Assembly (NCBI RefSeq): GCF_000149955.1
Contig: NC_030997.1
Location: forward strand, 744,001-808,000
Length of the DNA stretch: 64,000 nt
Source: Fusarium oxysporum f. sp. lycopersici 4287
Taxonomy: Eukaryota; Ascomycota; Sordariomycetes; Hypocreales; Nectriaceae
Direction of reading: 5' to 3'
The position numbers were made by a program, and so were the translations under genes. How positions within the stretch are numbered: position 1 is the first letter of the stretch; every line of letters starts with the position of its first letter. Below are positions 22,492 to 34,412 of this stretch, piece after piece. The notes beneath the pieces were generated by a model, which was given only the letters and a program-made list of their open reading frames with translations, had not been told where the DNA came from and made no database searches.

Positions 22492-23260
22492 GATAACAAA
22501 AGCAATATTAAGACAACAAGCCCAACAGGACCCATAGGACAAGCAAACCGCCCAGCCAGCTCGCTTTTGGATGCTAGCGTCGGGCGAAGTGTATAAAACT
22601 TTTACTTTCCCTAAGCCATTACGATCTTTACTGGAGGTTTGAATTAATTATTCCTGCCGAGGGGAGACTTCCGTCCAAGCCTGTCGCTTTGTTAGGTAGT
22701 TCCCGGACAGTGAAAAGATTACAAACTCTAAAAGAGGATGTTAAGATAAACTTATTAAAGGGGCCCTCAAATTTCGGCTAACCCCCAGGGAGTAAGAAAA
22801 GTTCTAATATAAAATCAAGGTGCTAGAAAGATCTAATCTAAGGTCTACTAAATCCTTATTAAATTATACTAAATTTACCTGATACTTTTTATTACTTAGG
22901 ATAGAGGTCCTAAATTTTCTTGCCTCCCCTTGCCAACCAACCTGAATCTTTCGTTACTTAGTATTAAAGTCAATCAAAATCCCAACTTTCTGTTGCCTCG
23001 CCTAGTCAGTCTGCCTTGATCAATAGTTTCATGCACCTAATCACAGTAGCACGAATGTGGCTTTTCAACCCTGTAAATGGACCTATGAGAGGCAAGTGGC
23101 GAAGTGGTGGGCGCTTATGAGCTGACCATGCAGAGACGTTGCAGAGCCTCGTCGAACTCTGAATCTCGTCACCTTGATGATGGCCATTATAGTCCTTCAA
23201 AACTGTGTATCAAACGCCTAGAACATTGAATTCGGACTCCATAATCATTGCGTTGCCAAA
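22492..23260. other. AT-rich gene-free stretch
   Basis: 22,600-22,990 is rich in TA dinucleotides and without open frames, as expected for old, possibly RIP-mutated DNA. The last 250 bp should hold the promoter of the lipase-GTPase gene. No terminal repeat or element end is recognised. Confidence 0.45.
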
Positions 23261-26200
23261 ATGGTACGAACAGAGACTCTTCTCAGCGAGTACATCAATT
23301 TCAGCGATCAGAATGCTGGCTTGAGCGACGCAGAACTCACCAACAAAGAGCTCATGTTCTACGGCGCCGCGGCAGTCAGCCATCTCTGCAATGAACAAGA
23401 GCAAGGAATCAACATCGATGAGAATCTTCACCAAAGTGAGCGATTCCGATTCATCCGAGAACTGGATATAATCTCGTCAATCTACTCAATTGCCCCGATA
23501 AGCAAGAAAGCGGGGATCAAGTCAACGCCGCCCGTCATCGCCTGGTCTAATCGTCTTCAGACAGTTTTTCTTGGCTTCTGTTGCACCCGTGACATGAACG
23601 ATGTCCGGTCTGATTTGGACGTACGCTTGGCAACGTCTGATGATATCGGATCGCGCTTCCATAAGGGCTTCTGGAACAGAAGTGAGGAGTTTGTGCCGCT
23701 TGTTGAATGGCTGATGAGAAGGCACAAGCTGGTTGTTTGCGGCCATAGCTTTGGGTGAGTGGAAGCCTTGATAGGTCGCCATATTTAATACTAATCTTGC
23801 ATCTCAGAGGCGCTTTGGCGACTATCTCGTCTTACCTAGCCATGGTCAACCATGAGCCGGTTCCCAATGCCTGGGAAGAGAGACTAGGCGGCATATCCAT
23901 CATCACATTTGGAGCACCTTCGTGTATGGTCGCTGAACCTCGAGGAACAACAGTTTCCCTTCAAATGAACCTGAGCGGCAATTTTCACCATGTTATCAAT
24001 CCTCACGACTACGTTCCCTTTGCACTTAACGATAGCTCGAGGAAGTTCAAGCAGACCTTTGATGCTCTGAGAACACCGCTGGGAAATCTATCACCCACTA
24101 TCCAAATGCTATGGCCTATTCTTGAGTACTTCTTAGACCTTTTGTTGCAGAATACGGGCAAGTTCTGCCACTTTGGGTGTATGTACTCCATCGCGGCTGA
24201 AGTGCCAGGGATCCAAAACTGTGTCCAGACTTTGCGGGTCAACGACATACCTCAGATACCCAGCGCAGGCCAGGTTGACCAATACCACAAGATGTCGCAC
24301 TATTTTCATTGTGTTAAGAACTTTGTCGGCGCCAGACTTACACATCAAGCCTCATCAGAATTACATTATGCGGTTTCCGATGCCTCATCGATGATACTTC
24401 CGATGCCTGGAACGGTGATCAACTGCTCCTGTGTGGTTCACAGCGACCACTTGACCGTATCGCTCGATGTCGATACACCTGTGATGCAATATCTCTTGAA
24501 AGGAGCAACCTTCAAGAAGGATAGCCGGGAAATCCCTCTTACCATTCTTGGATTTCCTACCAAGTCTGATCACTATCAGGTATGTACTCACTTTTACATA
24601 TCACTTGGACTTTTTAGCTGACATCTTTGAAAAGACTTCCGTCAAGCTGGAGTATCGAATCAAAGCCAACGACCCCTTTGAAGACATTGGAAAAGCTTCA
24701 ATCGCCATTCAGAAAGGCATCACCCTTCATGATATCTTTGGGCGATCTACAGACATCGATGTTGACACGGTAAGATCGATGAGCCTGGACAGAGCTAGTC
24801 TGCCAGCTACATTCGAGAGTATCAGGTTGGCAATGATACGTGCGCTCGTTGCTCAGATGTCAAAGGTCCAGGCCCTCAGAACTGATAATACCTCTCGCGA
24901 TGCTCATCCCCCAGAAGAAGTCATGGCGATTGTCGACAACATCAAAGCTGTTGTGGGATGCATAGACGGTCTGGTCAGCGATGCTAGTCCCCATCTTGTC
25001 TTCAGTCGCCTTGGGCATGCATTTACCATCCTGAAGGTGCTTTGGCCGAAGGACTTTGAGATTGGATCCGATTTCCATGCTTCTATGCCTGGAGCGTATG
25101 GAGATGAAGAATTTGACACTGGCCTTCTTCATGATATCCCTGCCGCTTGCCCTAAAGCTCTTAGAAGGCTTATTACAGATATGGTCATCAGCCAGAACGC
25201 CCCAAGCATTACCCGAGCTCAGCTTCTTGTCCAAAGTTGGGAAGCCGCCAAGAGACCAACATTAACGAAGCAATTCAAGAAGGTACCGACATTTGCTGGA
25301 GCGCTTGAGACATTCAGTCATGATCTATATCATCGTTCAACAGACCCCGCGAGGCGCACAGAGCAAGCAGTCTCCCAGTTCCAAGACGTCATGGGTGTCA
25401 TTCAATTCTGTCATCTTGTTATCATCACTCAACTTGACGCGCCCTATGAATGGTACTGCAAGTCCACCGAGGGCCATCGGATCACCTCAGCTGCTTTGGG
25501 TGCCTTGCCGTCTTATTTCTCTGGAGCCTCGTTATTTTCCAGAGTCCTAGCTCTGGGGGTGGGAGCAACTTCCGCCGCTGGAATGGGCGTCACTGGTGGT
25601 ATAGCCGTGTTGTTTGCAAGCACCAAGGTCATCAGTCATCTTCTCAACAAGCACAGAGAATATCTCGATCTGTCATTTCCTGGTGCTCTGGCCGTTACTT
25701 TACAGGCACTTGGCCTACCCATCGCCGAGTCCGATGACATAGTGGAGAAGACCCTCCTCGATCGTGTGAAGCAGGATATCGCAAGCTCACATACGCTGGA
25801 AACGATAGAGAAATGGAGAGTCAAACTCGAAGAGGGCTTGAAAGACTATCCTGGGGTAAAGGCTAACCAATGGTGCATCACACCTACCTTCTTCTGGCCT
25901 AAGTGGCTTTTCAGTGTTGCTCAAGTCGCCCAGCTCCGAATTCAGCTTTCCGGCAAGATCTGCATCGGAGTACAGGGCTCCACAGAAGCTGGTAAGAGTC
26001 AAATGCTTACTGTTCTGACTGGTGCATCTGAGGACTACTTCAAACCTGGCTCCAGTAGTCTTTGCAGAACTTTGGGCATTCAATCCTACGACTCCAGTAA
26101 CCTTGGAGCCATTTTCCTCGATAGTCCCGGTTTTGACGACCAAAAGCCAGAGATCAAGTATATGGCGGATGTATTCCAAGAGCTGTTCGCCATTGTAATC

Positions 26201-26728
26201 ATTGTGATCCCAATGGAACGAACACGATCTGAGGCCACCGAAAGCGCCTTACGCATAGCTATCAAGCTGCTCTGCGACCAAGAAGATAAGCGCCCACTGC
26301 GGATTCTGCTAAGCCAGGCTGATGGTCTGGACCATCATCGCAACAACAAGCAGAAGTTTAGGGACACCCTACGTGATGTCAAGGAGCAGTTCATGTCCAG
26401 ATTCAGACAAGAGCTAGGCGAGAACTTCACTACTTTCAGACAGCAGCCGTTCCACGATGGAATCGTCTGCAAATCGGAGAAGCTGGAGGATATCGTCAAG
26501 CCGTTTTCGACACATGCCCAGATGACTTTAGATGGCATTGGTGCGTTAGCAGATTGTCCTCCCAAAACACCGTGTAAGATTGAAAGAGAGAGCCACTTTG
26601 AGAATTTGTGCGAGTTGGCTGATGCGGGAGAGATATGGGACATTGAGTCGCTGCGCTCCTGGCTTCGGGATCTTTCACCCAGCAGCGTGCCGATGTCGAG
26701 TGGTCGTGTGCGGGTATACTGCGATTAG
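23261..26728 (+). CDS. Class-3 lipase fused to a P-loop GTPase
   Basis: Three exons (23261-23754, 23808-24579, 24635-26728) give 1119 aa. Residues about 85-300 form an alpha/beta-hydrolase of the class 3 lipase type: FLGFCCTRDMNDVRSDLD, RFHKGFW, the nucleophile elbow VVCGHSFGGALA (Ser163, rebuilt by splicing), ITFGAPS, and the Asp of NPHDYVPF (Asp232). A middle helical region follows, with a glycine-zipper-like hydrophobic segment (about 728-752, ALGVGATSAAGMGVTGGIAVLF). The C-terminus is a G domain: GSTEAGKS (870-877), FLDSPGFDD (918 on) and LSQAD (981-985), resembling dynamin/AIG1-like rather than Ras-like GTPases. There is no signal peptide, so it is intracellular. It may be a GTP-controlled lipase acting on membranes, possibly a cell-death or defence effector; that role is inferred. 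Confidence 0.85.
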
Positions 26729-27020
26729 TTTTGGCAGATAGTATTCCCTCTTTTTGAGTAGCTGGATTTCTATGATAATTATATATACGATTTGCTTCCT
26801 TTGAGACATCTTTGTCTCGCCTAAGACTGCCTGCATGGACCCCTGTTTGTCTGTTGGTTGCAACATCCTGTATACCCACCTTCCATATTGGTTGAGTAGA
26901 AGAGGCGAACTTGGCAGACATCATCTGATGTGCCCCGCGGTGTTGACTTCTAAATGCCGCACCCAGATCATGCACCATGGTACTTGGACTATTCATCCTT
27001 GGTCATTAATATTGATCATC

Positions 27021-28560
27021 ATGTCTGATACACAAGCCAGTGACAAGACGGTTGATCAGCCTGCGCCGACAACAGGCGTCGCATCCCATGAAGAAGCTCC
27101 CACGGGGCTTCTTCCCGGTCAGCATTGGACGGATACAGTAGGCCTCTGACATACACCCACCCTAAGCATTTCATGGGATTAAGATTTTGACGTACCAGGA
27201 GCCAGACCGCGACGACGACGACGACAATGACTCTACACTGTCGGACAATGCTAGCTCAACGGCTTCGCTCTCATCCGATATCTTGCGTTACCGAGAGATC
27301 AATGGACGGAGATACCATAGTGAACAAGGCGATGCTCAGTACTGGTCAGTCGTCATCTCAGCGGTCGCGGGGCACTGCCATTCAGTCCGGCGCATCGCAG
27401 CTAACCCGTTGTCCAGGATTTCGAATGACAATCAAGCCAATGAAGCGCTGGACATCAAGTAAGGAGTCAGTGTATCACATCAGTCGCTCTGCTTAAAATT
27501 TCCAGTCACCATGTTCTGATTCTCATGTACAACGACAAGCTCTACAAAGCGCCGTTGAAAGACGACATACAGGTATTTTTCAATTCGCATGATGTGACTT
27601 GAGCCATTTGCTGATTAGTCTGCCTCGGTCAAGGCCGTTGTAGATATTGGAACAGGCACAGGTAAGAGTCGCGTCACTGTCTCCCCCATCGATATCGACA
27701 ACTAATTGACCATGCTTGCGTAGGAATTTGGGCGATGTATGACCCTCACGAACAGTCCTTAGAACCACTAGCTTACATTAACAGGGACTTTGCCGACGAG
27801 TTTCCCAACGCAAAAGTGGTAGGAACCGACATTTCCCCAATCCAGCCAGGTTGGCTACCACCAAACCTTGAATTGTTAGTAGGACATCGAACACCAATAT
27901 CGTTATACTGACACACTGACCCTTCAGTCAAATCGATGATTGTACCCAGGAATGGACTTTCAAGGAGAATTCACTTGACTATGTACACATGAGATTCCTG
28001 GTCGGCAGCATTGTCGACTGGCCCGGACTGTTCAAGCAAGCATATAAATGCCTGAAGCCAGGGGGTTATATCGAAAGCCATGAGGCCTCGCCTTGCATTG
28101 GCAGTGACGATGACTCGGTGTCTGAAGATAGCGCTATGGGCCAGTGGGGTAAGATCTTTATGGAAGGGGGCCGGAAACTGCAGCGACCATTCTCTATTCT
28201 CGAAGATAATGTCCAAGTTGAAAGCATGAAGGAAGCAGGATTCGTAACCATTGAGGAAGAGGAAATCATGGCATGTATTAAATCCTACAATTCGTCTAAC
28301 TCATAGATTCTAACCAAAGCCAGGTGCCCATCGGCGGATGGCCTGAAGATCCCAAGCTCAAAGAGGCTGGTCAGTATTTCCAGGCTGCAATCCTACAGGA
28401 CGTCGAAGGCACTCTAATGTTCATCGCAAACCTACTGGGGTGGAGTAAAGAGGAGATCCACGTCTTTGCCGCCAGGTACCGTCGTGAGATTCGGTCAAAG
28501 AAGGTCCACGGGTACTTTCGCGGAAAGGTGGTTTGGGCGCAGAAGCCACTTGACAACTAA
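27021..28560 (+). CDS. LaeA-like SAM-dependent methyltransferase
   Basis: Nine exons (27021-27137, 27199-27344, 27417-27458, 27506-27572, 27619-27661, 27724-27736, 27785-27874, 27928-28270, 28324-28560) give 365 aa. The N-terminus is acidic and disordered ([13 protein letters not shown]). The core shows [20 protein letters not shown] (SAM site, assembled over three exons), [44 protein letters not shown] and a C-terminal [12 protein letters not shown]. This is the TAM-type family around LaeA/UMTA, regulators of secondary metabolism in the nucleus or enzymes of unknown target. The eighth intron uses a GC donor (28271), since the GT four bases later would break the frame. The start is the first ATG in frame with the acidic exon. 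Confidence 0.85.
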
Positions 28561-28647
28561 TAATCTGACTTTGGTTCGTCCTGCAATCTACGTAGTAGAA
28601 TACATGTTTATTTCCATTACAGAAGATAGGTCCCGCTGTTCTCGGAG

Positions 28648-29445
28648 CTACTCGTCGCCAGTAGCAAACTCTCCCTTTGCAATCTTATCGCTAAGCGCCT
28701 TGTTGGGAGTAAAATACGATGAGAAGTCGTCCCGCTTTTCCAGTAACAAGTCCACCACCATTCTTCCAAAGACAATTTCGCCAGCTGGATTCAGATGCGT
28801 CCTATCACCTTCTCCCCAGTTGTAACGCTGTGCGTTCTCATTACCAACGGCGTTGACGTAGTCAGTGCTGGCTTTGTTTAGTTCGAGGTATTGGGCGCCG
28901 ACATCCCCAGCAGCTGCAATAGTCTCGGCAGCCCATTCCTTGAGGTTCTGGACGACCTCTCCGTTTTGGAAGGTGCGGCGCGTGAGTGAAGTGATGAAAA
29001 TCTGGTGCGCTTCTTAGTACGAGCGAAAGATTTGAAGATCAGATAGGAGACTTACCGGTGTTCCGCCAGCCGCTTTGATCTGATTGCCAATGTCGACCAA
29101 GTTGGCTTGGAACTCATTCAGCTGCATGACCTTCTGATCATTGTGACCAAATTGAATGGTCACAACAGGCTCAAATTCGGCCTTTGCCGCACTGATGTCT
29201 TTGATGAGAGTGTCCCAGCGACCATTAGACTTCCAGGATACGGTAGTAGAGCCACTGACACCTCGATTGTCGCCTTTGGCTGGGGCGTTCAGGTACGATA
29301 GGAGTCCATTACCCCAACCGCCATCAACGGCGACAGTTGAGTCACCGATGAGGAAGAATTGTGGTGGTTTCGCAGCTTGGGCAACAGGACTTGACTGGAC
29401 AGAGCCAATGACGGTGAGTACCAGGCCCGCAAGAGGGAATCTCAT
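28648..29445 (-). CDS. Rhamnogalacturonan acetylesterase, CE12 family
   Basis: Two exons (29445-29056 and 29001-28648) give 247 aa. A signal peptide (MRFPLAGLVLTVIGSVQSSPV) is followed by the SGNH-hydrolase blocks: FLIGDSTVA (catalytic Ser), GVSGSTTVSW (Gly), IQFGHNDQK (Asn) and GDRTHLNPAG (catalytic Asp and His). This is the pattern and length of CE12 rhamnogalacturonan acetylesterases, which strip acetyl groups from rhamnogalacturonan I in pectin outside the cell so that lyases can cut the backbone. It pairs logically with the rhamnose-targeting propeller enzyme at 4929-6381. Sure of family; activity inferred. Confidence 0.9.
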
Positions 29446-30001
29446 TTTGACAGTTTCTCGTTCAGTTCTAGGAAATTCAATAGTAATAGCAGCCGGAGCA
29501 TAGAAGGTCCTGAACTCTCTAGTGAAGCAGAAGCACTATTCTCGTAGATAGGTCAAGATTACCTGAATATCTCTTTTCATCATTCAGCCCGGTACTGGCA
29601 GCTTATATCGTGCACAGTACATCATAGACCAGGGTTATGGTGTAGCGCATCTTCGCGGGGTCCGGTACTTTCGGGGCAATGATACCACGAAGTCGCATAT
29701 GAACGGTGTATACGTTGATGTCGCCATTCCTTGTCGATGCATCGGAGTGAGATATGCCGCGTACCTATCTGGAAAGATCGACATTAACTTATTTCTCAGT
29801 AGTGGAAGAGATATTTCCAGCGGGGACCCTAGCTGTAGATCATGGACTGTTCCGATATTACTTGGCGGTATGGGCTACCCCTGCTGCAGCGGTCCCATGA
29901 ACGAAAATGGCAACTAAACATCACTGGAAAGTTGACGAAATTCCATAAACAAGGTTTATACAATTGATTCGAGGTACAGAACTCCCCCCATCATTACCAC
30001 G
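29446..30001. other. Gene-free stretch
   Basis: Promoter side of the CE12 gene and the downstream flank of the transcription-factor gene. Only unsupported short frames are seen. Confidence 0.45.
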
Positions 30002-32125
30002 TCAAGCCCAAAGTACATCTGTAATCTCCTCAAACAAATTAGCCGCCCAAATTGCATCATAGTCAAAATGTGGCCGAGATGATACACTGCTCGCCTCCCT
30101 CTGTACAAGTTGAGTGCTAGGTGCGGTCAGATTATCCAATATCTCAACATGCTCCGCTTGCCCTTCATCGTCCGATAGTTTCTCGTCCAGCTCAATGACC
30201 CTCGGCAGACCAGCAACACTTTCCGATGCGCGACGCTTGCGAGGCGAGTACAGAGTTGTCGCAGACAAGCTGTGTATCGGCCCGTAGGCCAACCTCTTTA
30301 TCCCCGCGTCGTGAAGAATAGATGTCGGTAGGTCTAGCTCCGTTGGTGGTCTACCAGTTATCAAGGCGTAGTCGAGGGAAAGTCGAAGGCGCATGTACTG
30401 GCGCGTGATGAATAGCTCATCCCAGTATTTCGTAAGACTCTTCGATAGTGGCGACAATTCTCCCTCTGCTCCAGATGACTGCCGACGCCCTGGTGCTTTC
30501 GAGTGTGGACGTAGTGGTAGCTGAATGGGTGTTGACTGGACGATCTGAGTGATCATTCTACTGATATCTTCAGCACCTTCAAACCGTTTGCTACACAGGT
30601 GCATTGCTTGTGCATGATATCTCGTTAAAACTTGGTCTTCGTCGGCTTCAAGGTCCTTGGGTGCTATCCTCTCATCAATAGAGCTCAGCATAAGCGGATA
30701 CGCAATGTACGCGATGCTGAACAAGGTTAGATATAGCAAGTCGTTTGAGAGCTGGTCACCTACGCAGATATAGGAAGGTGTTGAGTTAAACCTTCTTGAA
30801 CAATGAATCCCACTAGCTTCGTTGTCTCTGTTGTCGCATAACTTATATCCTTGCCGATATTCCGGAGTACAGTGTCGTCGACGATATTGATCCCTTTTTG
30901 TCGCTGTTCAATCATCATAGCTTCATGATTCCCAAGAGCAATTTGGGCAGCGCTACAATTATCGTTAGTGGGGAGAGCAAGATGCATAAGTTTTGCCACT
31001 CACTAAGCATATATGTATACGACGCTTGATATGAGCGTTGTCGAACGGTGCGCCCCCTTGCCATTAAGAAATGGATGGAGGGCTCTGTCTGCCTCTTTCT
31101 TCCAGCGGGCGAGACTACTCTTGGCGGTTCTGATCTGAGAAAGGGTTTGCTCGAAATTATCCAGCGAGTACGTGATGTCGAATGCGTTTGGCCCATAACA
31201 GATGGAAAGAGTGTCTGTCAGAAGAACGGCCAGGCGACATTGGTAGTTTATGATATCTGCTAGCTGGCGCTTGGTCCTAGAGTCGTATACAGCAGAGGTT
31301 TCTGCTTCATCGGCAAGATCCTCAGGAGTGATTGGATCTAAACTAACATTAAAGCTGGACGGCGTTATTTGTAAAGGTTTTCGAAGACCAAGAGTCAAGA
31401 CTCTATCTCTCCAGAATAGAGACCACCATAGCCGCTTGTTACTCTTCTTGCGCGATATACTTGATCCAGGAGCTTGGAAAGTGTGAGCTTGCGCAACGAT
31501 GGCGTTTTGAATGGCGATAGCGAGCCAAGTGCTTCCTGCGTGTGGTTCAAGAGCTGAAAATTGGAACGTCAAGAGCAAGGCCGCCTGGGATTTTGTGAAC
31601 GCGTCGCTCTCGACCCCAAGGTCAAACAACAGCTCGAGGGGGTTAGTGGTTATGCGCGACTTCAGTGAGTTTACGTACTTTGGCTCTTCTATAGAAGATA
31701 TTCCGCGCCACTTTCACACTTGTATATCCGGCATTTTTAAGCACTACTGGCGATACGAACTGTCTCTTGTCAGCCATATCTCGCAAGACTTGGTTGAGCC
31801 TTACCGCAGATGCTGCGAAAAGCATCGCTTGGAAAACGAGCAGGGACATTGGCCTCCCTTTTCCATCACCTCTCTCTCTCCCCATGTACATATCCCAGAA
31901 TTCTTTCTCATCTACCAAAGGATAGTAGGGATGTAAGTACAAGAAGTACTGGTTGATGAACTCTTCTTGGACCGTTCGTACAGGCAGGTGAAAGCACCGA
32001 CTGAGTTCGAGAAAGTCAACATCTTGTTCAGGGAGGACTCTAAGATCCGGTAATACTAGAAATGGCTGTGTTGTATACAGGACTTCAGACTGAGAATATG
32101 CCGCTGATGGCCTGGGCTTCGACAT
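30002..32125 (-). CDS. Fungal-specific transcription factor domain protein without a zinc cluster
   Basis: Four exons (32125-31679, 31632-31004, 30952-30764, 30716-30002) give 659 aa with consistent phases. The first ATG in frame is 32125 (MSKPRPSAAYSQSEV). The protein shows the middle homology region of Zn2Cys6 regulators: FINQYFLYLHPYYPLVDEKEFW, LLLTFQFSAL, KRLWWSLFWRDRVLTLGLRKP, then LPISAIAYIAYPLML, like cutinase transcription factor 1 beta. A Zn2Cys6 DNA-binding motif (CxxCxxRKxKC) is absent, and the roughly 430 bp upstream contain none. Either a first exon was lost or this regulator works through a partner. A CGG-N12-CCG palindrome lies about 140 bp upstream of the start. It would act in the nucleus; targets unknown. 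Confidence 0.78.
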
Positions 32126-32264
32126 GATTGATCCGATCTGCGAAATACTGTGTTCTATGATCGAACTCAAGATTGCCTAGAAATGAAGTCCTACGTATAT
32201 CTTGTGAGAGGCAAAGGCCTTGGCGTACTTTTTTGTCCTGGTTTGCAGGGTTTGAGTAATAGTC

Positions 32265-32282
32265 CGGTCATCCGTATGACCG
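32265..32282. promoter_or_regulatory. Palindrome of the Zn2Cys6-site type (CGG-N12-CCG)
   Basis: CGGTCAT-CCGT-ATGACCG is a perfect inverted repeat of 7-bp arms around 4 bp. It lies between the transcription-factor gene (start 32125, minus) and the relic starting at 32595 (plus). Inverted CGG triplets with fixed spacing are the usual site for dimeric zinc-cluster regulators. Function is inferred. Confidence 0.35.
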
Positions 32283-32594
32283 TAACAGCCCTCAACATGA
32301 GCTGAGCGTTATCGGAGTCCGGGAACCAAACTTCCGTCTCCACTTTCATCTGCCGAGGTGACTCCACTTACTGACACAGTGGTCTCATCAGCTGATACCT
32401 TGCTGCCTCAGGCCTCTAGACCAGCCTAAGAAGGTAAACGGCTTAAGCTCCTCAAGCTTTTCCAACCTCAACGAATCTACCGCCATATGCTCAACGAAAT
32501 CTGCCACGTTAGAATCGTTTATTCTGTTTATCAATTACCTGCTAACTTGCACTCTCATTCTGCATCTTCCTGAACGTGTCTTACCACGAAAACT

Positions 32595-34005
32595 ATGAAT
32601 ACCAGATCAAACTACTATTATGATCATTACGAGGGCCTCTTCTATGATGATGGCATGGTATTTGAAGATCCCGATTTTGCCGGTTGGAATTATGAAGGAC
32701 AGCGTGAGCTGATGGCTATGGATTAAGGACGAGTAGAGGGTTACCCTACAAGAGAAGTCGTTCGAGATCGAGCCCAGAACTACTCAAAAAACATCTTTGC
32801 AAGCTACCATCACCTCCCATTCGAAATTCTTCACTCGCATGCCACCTCCGGATCCTTACACGTCAGATATGAATGTAATCCCCCGTTCCGGGGTGAAGAT
32901 TACTGAAGTAGATAAAGAGGTCATGTTCCTCATCCTAACGTTGTGGAAGGATGACTGGGGGCTTTTTATAGCGCGCTTGCCGCTTGTCGTCGATGAACTA
33001 GAGCGATTGATGCAGGCAGACTCCAAAGCAGATGCACTCATGTCGGCTCATGCCGCCAAGATACTTGGTAATATTGCTATTATAGCACAGTGTCTGAAGC
33101 AGCTGGAGCTGTACCAACCATGGGCCACCCAGTTTGACCAGGTTATTCAAGCTAATATTGATTTGTACTGAGATGCTTGGAGTAAGACGCGGGGCAATTT
33201 TAGGCAATCACATGAGGCCTTCCTGCGGAAAGAGTTTGATGAAGCAGCTAGGGTCGCAAAGCCGTCGGGTGGAAAATTTACCTATCCGTATAGCAAACGC
33301 CGTACCAAAGAGACGGTAGATACCATGCGCCGAGCTGAAGCGAACCGGGATATCGTCTGGGCCAAGATCGACCAAGTCACACAAAAGCATGTCACAGAAT
33401 TTGAGAATACTTGTGTTTACGAGCTGCTTTCACGACCGCGGACCCTGCGAAGGACGGCTGAGTGGGTTGAGCTTGCAAAGACCGACTCGAAGGCCGAGTC
33501 TATTACGAATCGAGATCTGTGGGAGCTCAACAAGCCTCCTTCGAAACTGTTGTTGGACGAGCCTGCGCAAGAACCTAAGAAGTTCAAGCCGGAAATCAAG
33601 TCAAAGACCAAGGTCAAGACCAAGGGTGATCCGACAGAGCCTGCCACTGCCGAGGAGGCGACCCTGCCGGCTGAAGCCACCCAGCCCAAATTTGCTGTTG
33701 ATGCCAAAGCGCTCAAGGTGTTCCGTACTTTGTTCTTCGATCCCGAAGTAACAACGACTCCTGGCTTGATCCCGTGGAATGACTTCCTCTATGCCATAGC
33801 GGCGACTGGCTGTAAGATTGAGAAGCTGTACGGCTCGGTCTGGCAGTTTACTCAGACTAAGCTGGACGCTGAGCGTGGTATCCATTTCCATGAACCGCAC
33901 CCCATGGGCAAGATTCCTTTTGATACGGCTAGACGACATGGACGACGATTGACGAGGACTTATGGATGGCATGGGGGTATGTTTGTACTGTTGGAAAAGT
34001 CCTAG
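32595..34005 (+). pseudogene. Relic of a fungal protein with HicA-fold-like C-terminus
   Basis: The N-terminal piece MNTRSNYYYDHYEGLFYDDG runs to TAA at about 32724. The frame continues GYPTREVVRDRAQNYSKNIF, then the reading frame must shift by one to MPPPDPYTSDMNVIPRSGVK. TGA at 33169-33171 interrupts (DLY-stop-DAWSKTRGNF) and the rest is open to 34005. The C-terminus, PWNDFLYAIAATGCKIEKLYGSVW followed by IHFHEPHPMGK and HGRRLTRTYGW, matches a common fungal family whose last domain resembles the HicA double-stranded-RNA-binding fold. Such genes are often repeated in Fusarium accessory DNA. The 33,325-34,005 part alone could still give a 226-aa product. Confidence 0.6.
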
Positions 34006-34412
34006 AGGTTTAAAATGTTAGGGTAGACTTTGTTTGGATTGTTATAGAGATCTAGATCTCGGTATTGTCAGATACCCGCTTAATGTCTTGTCTAGGCTCG
34101 TTTCCAGGCACAATTGTTGAGAATGCAAAGAAGGTGCACTTGGCCCTCTTTCTGCAAGCATAAAACTGAACTTGTGAAATGCAACTTTTTCCACGGAGAC
34201 AGAAAGAAGTGATGTGCGATTTCTGCTATTATTTATTAGAAAAAAAGTTTTTAGTCAGAGTTTTGCATAGTAACACAAGATCTCAGCCACTGGTCTCAAC
34301 TGCAAATAACACATCCAACTCACAACTTATGAAGTTTTTACTCTGAGATCGAGTGAATTGAAGTTGTGATTTCATTAAGCAAGTACTCACCCTAGAGCTA
34401 CAAGACGTACTC
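34006..34412. other. Gene-free flank of retroposon A
   Basis: AT-rich sequence without frames; ends at the target-site duplication of the adjacent retroposon. Confidence 0.4.

Noticed and set aside
22492..23000. A transposon in the AT-rich stretch
   Set aside because: No terminal repeats, duplications or coding remnants could be identified.
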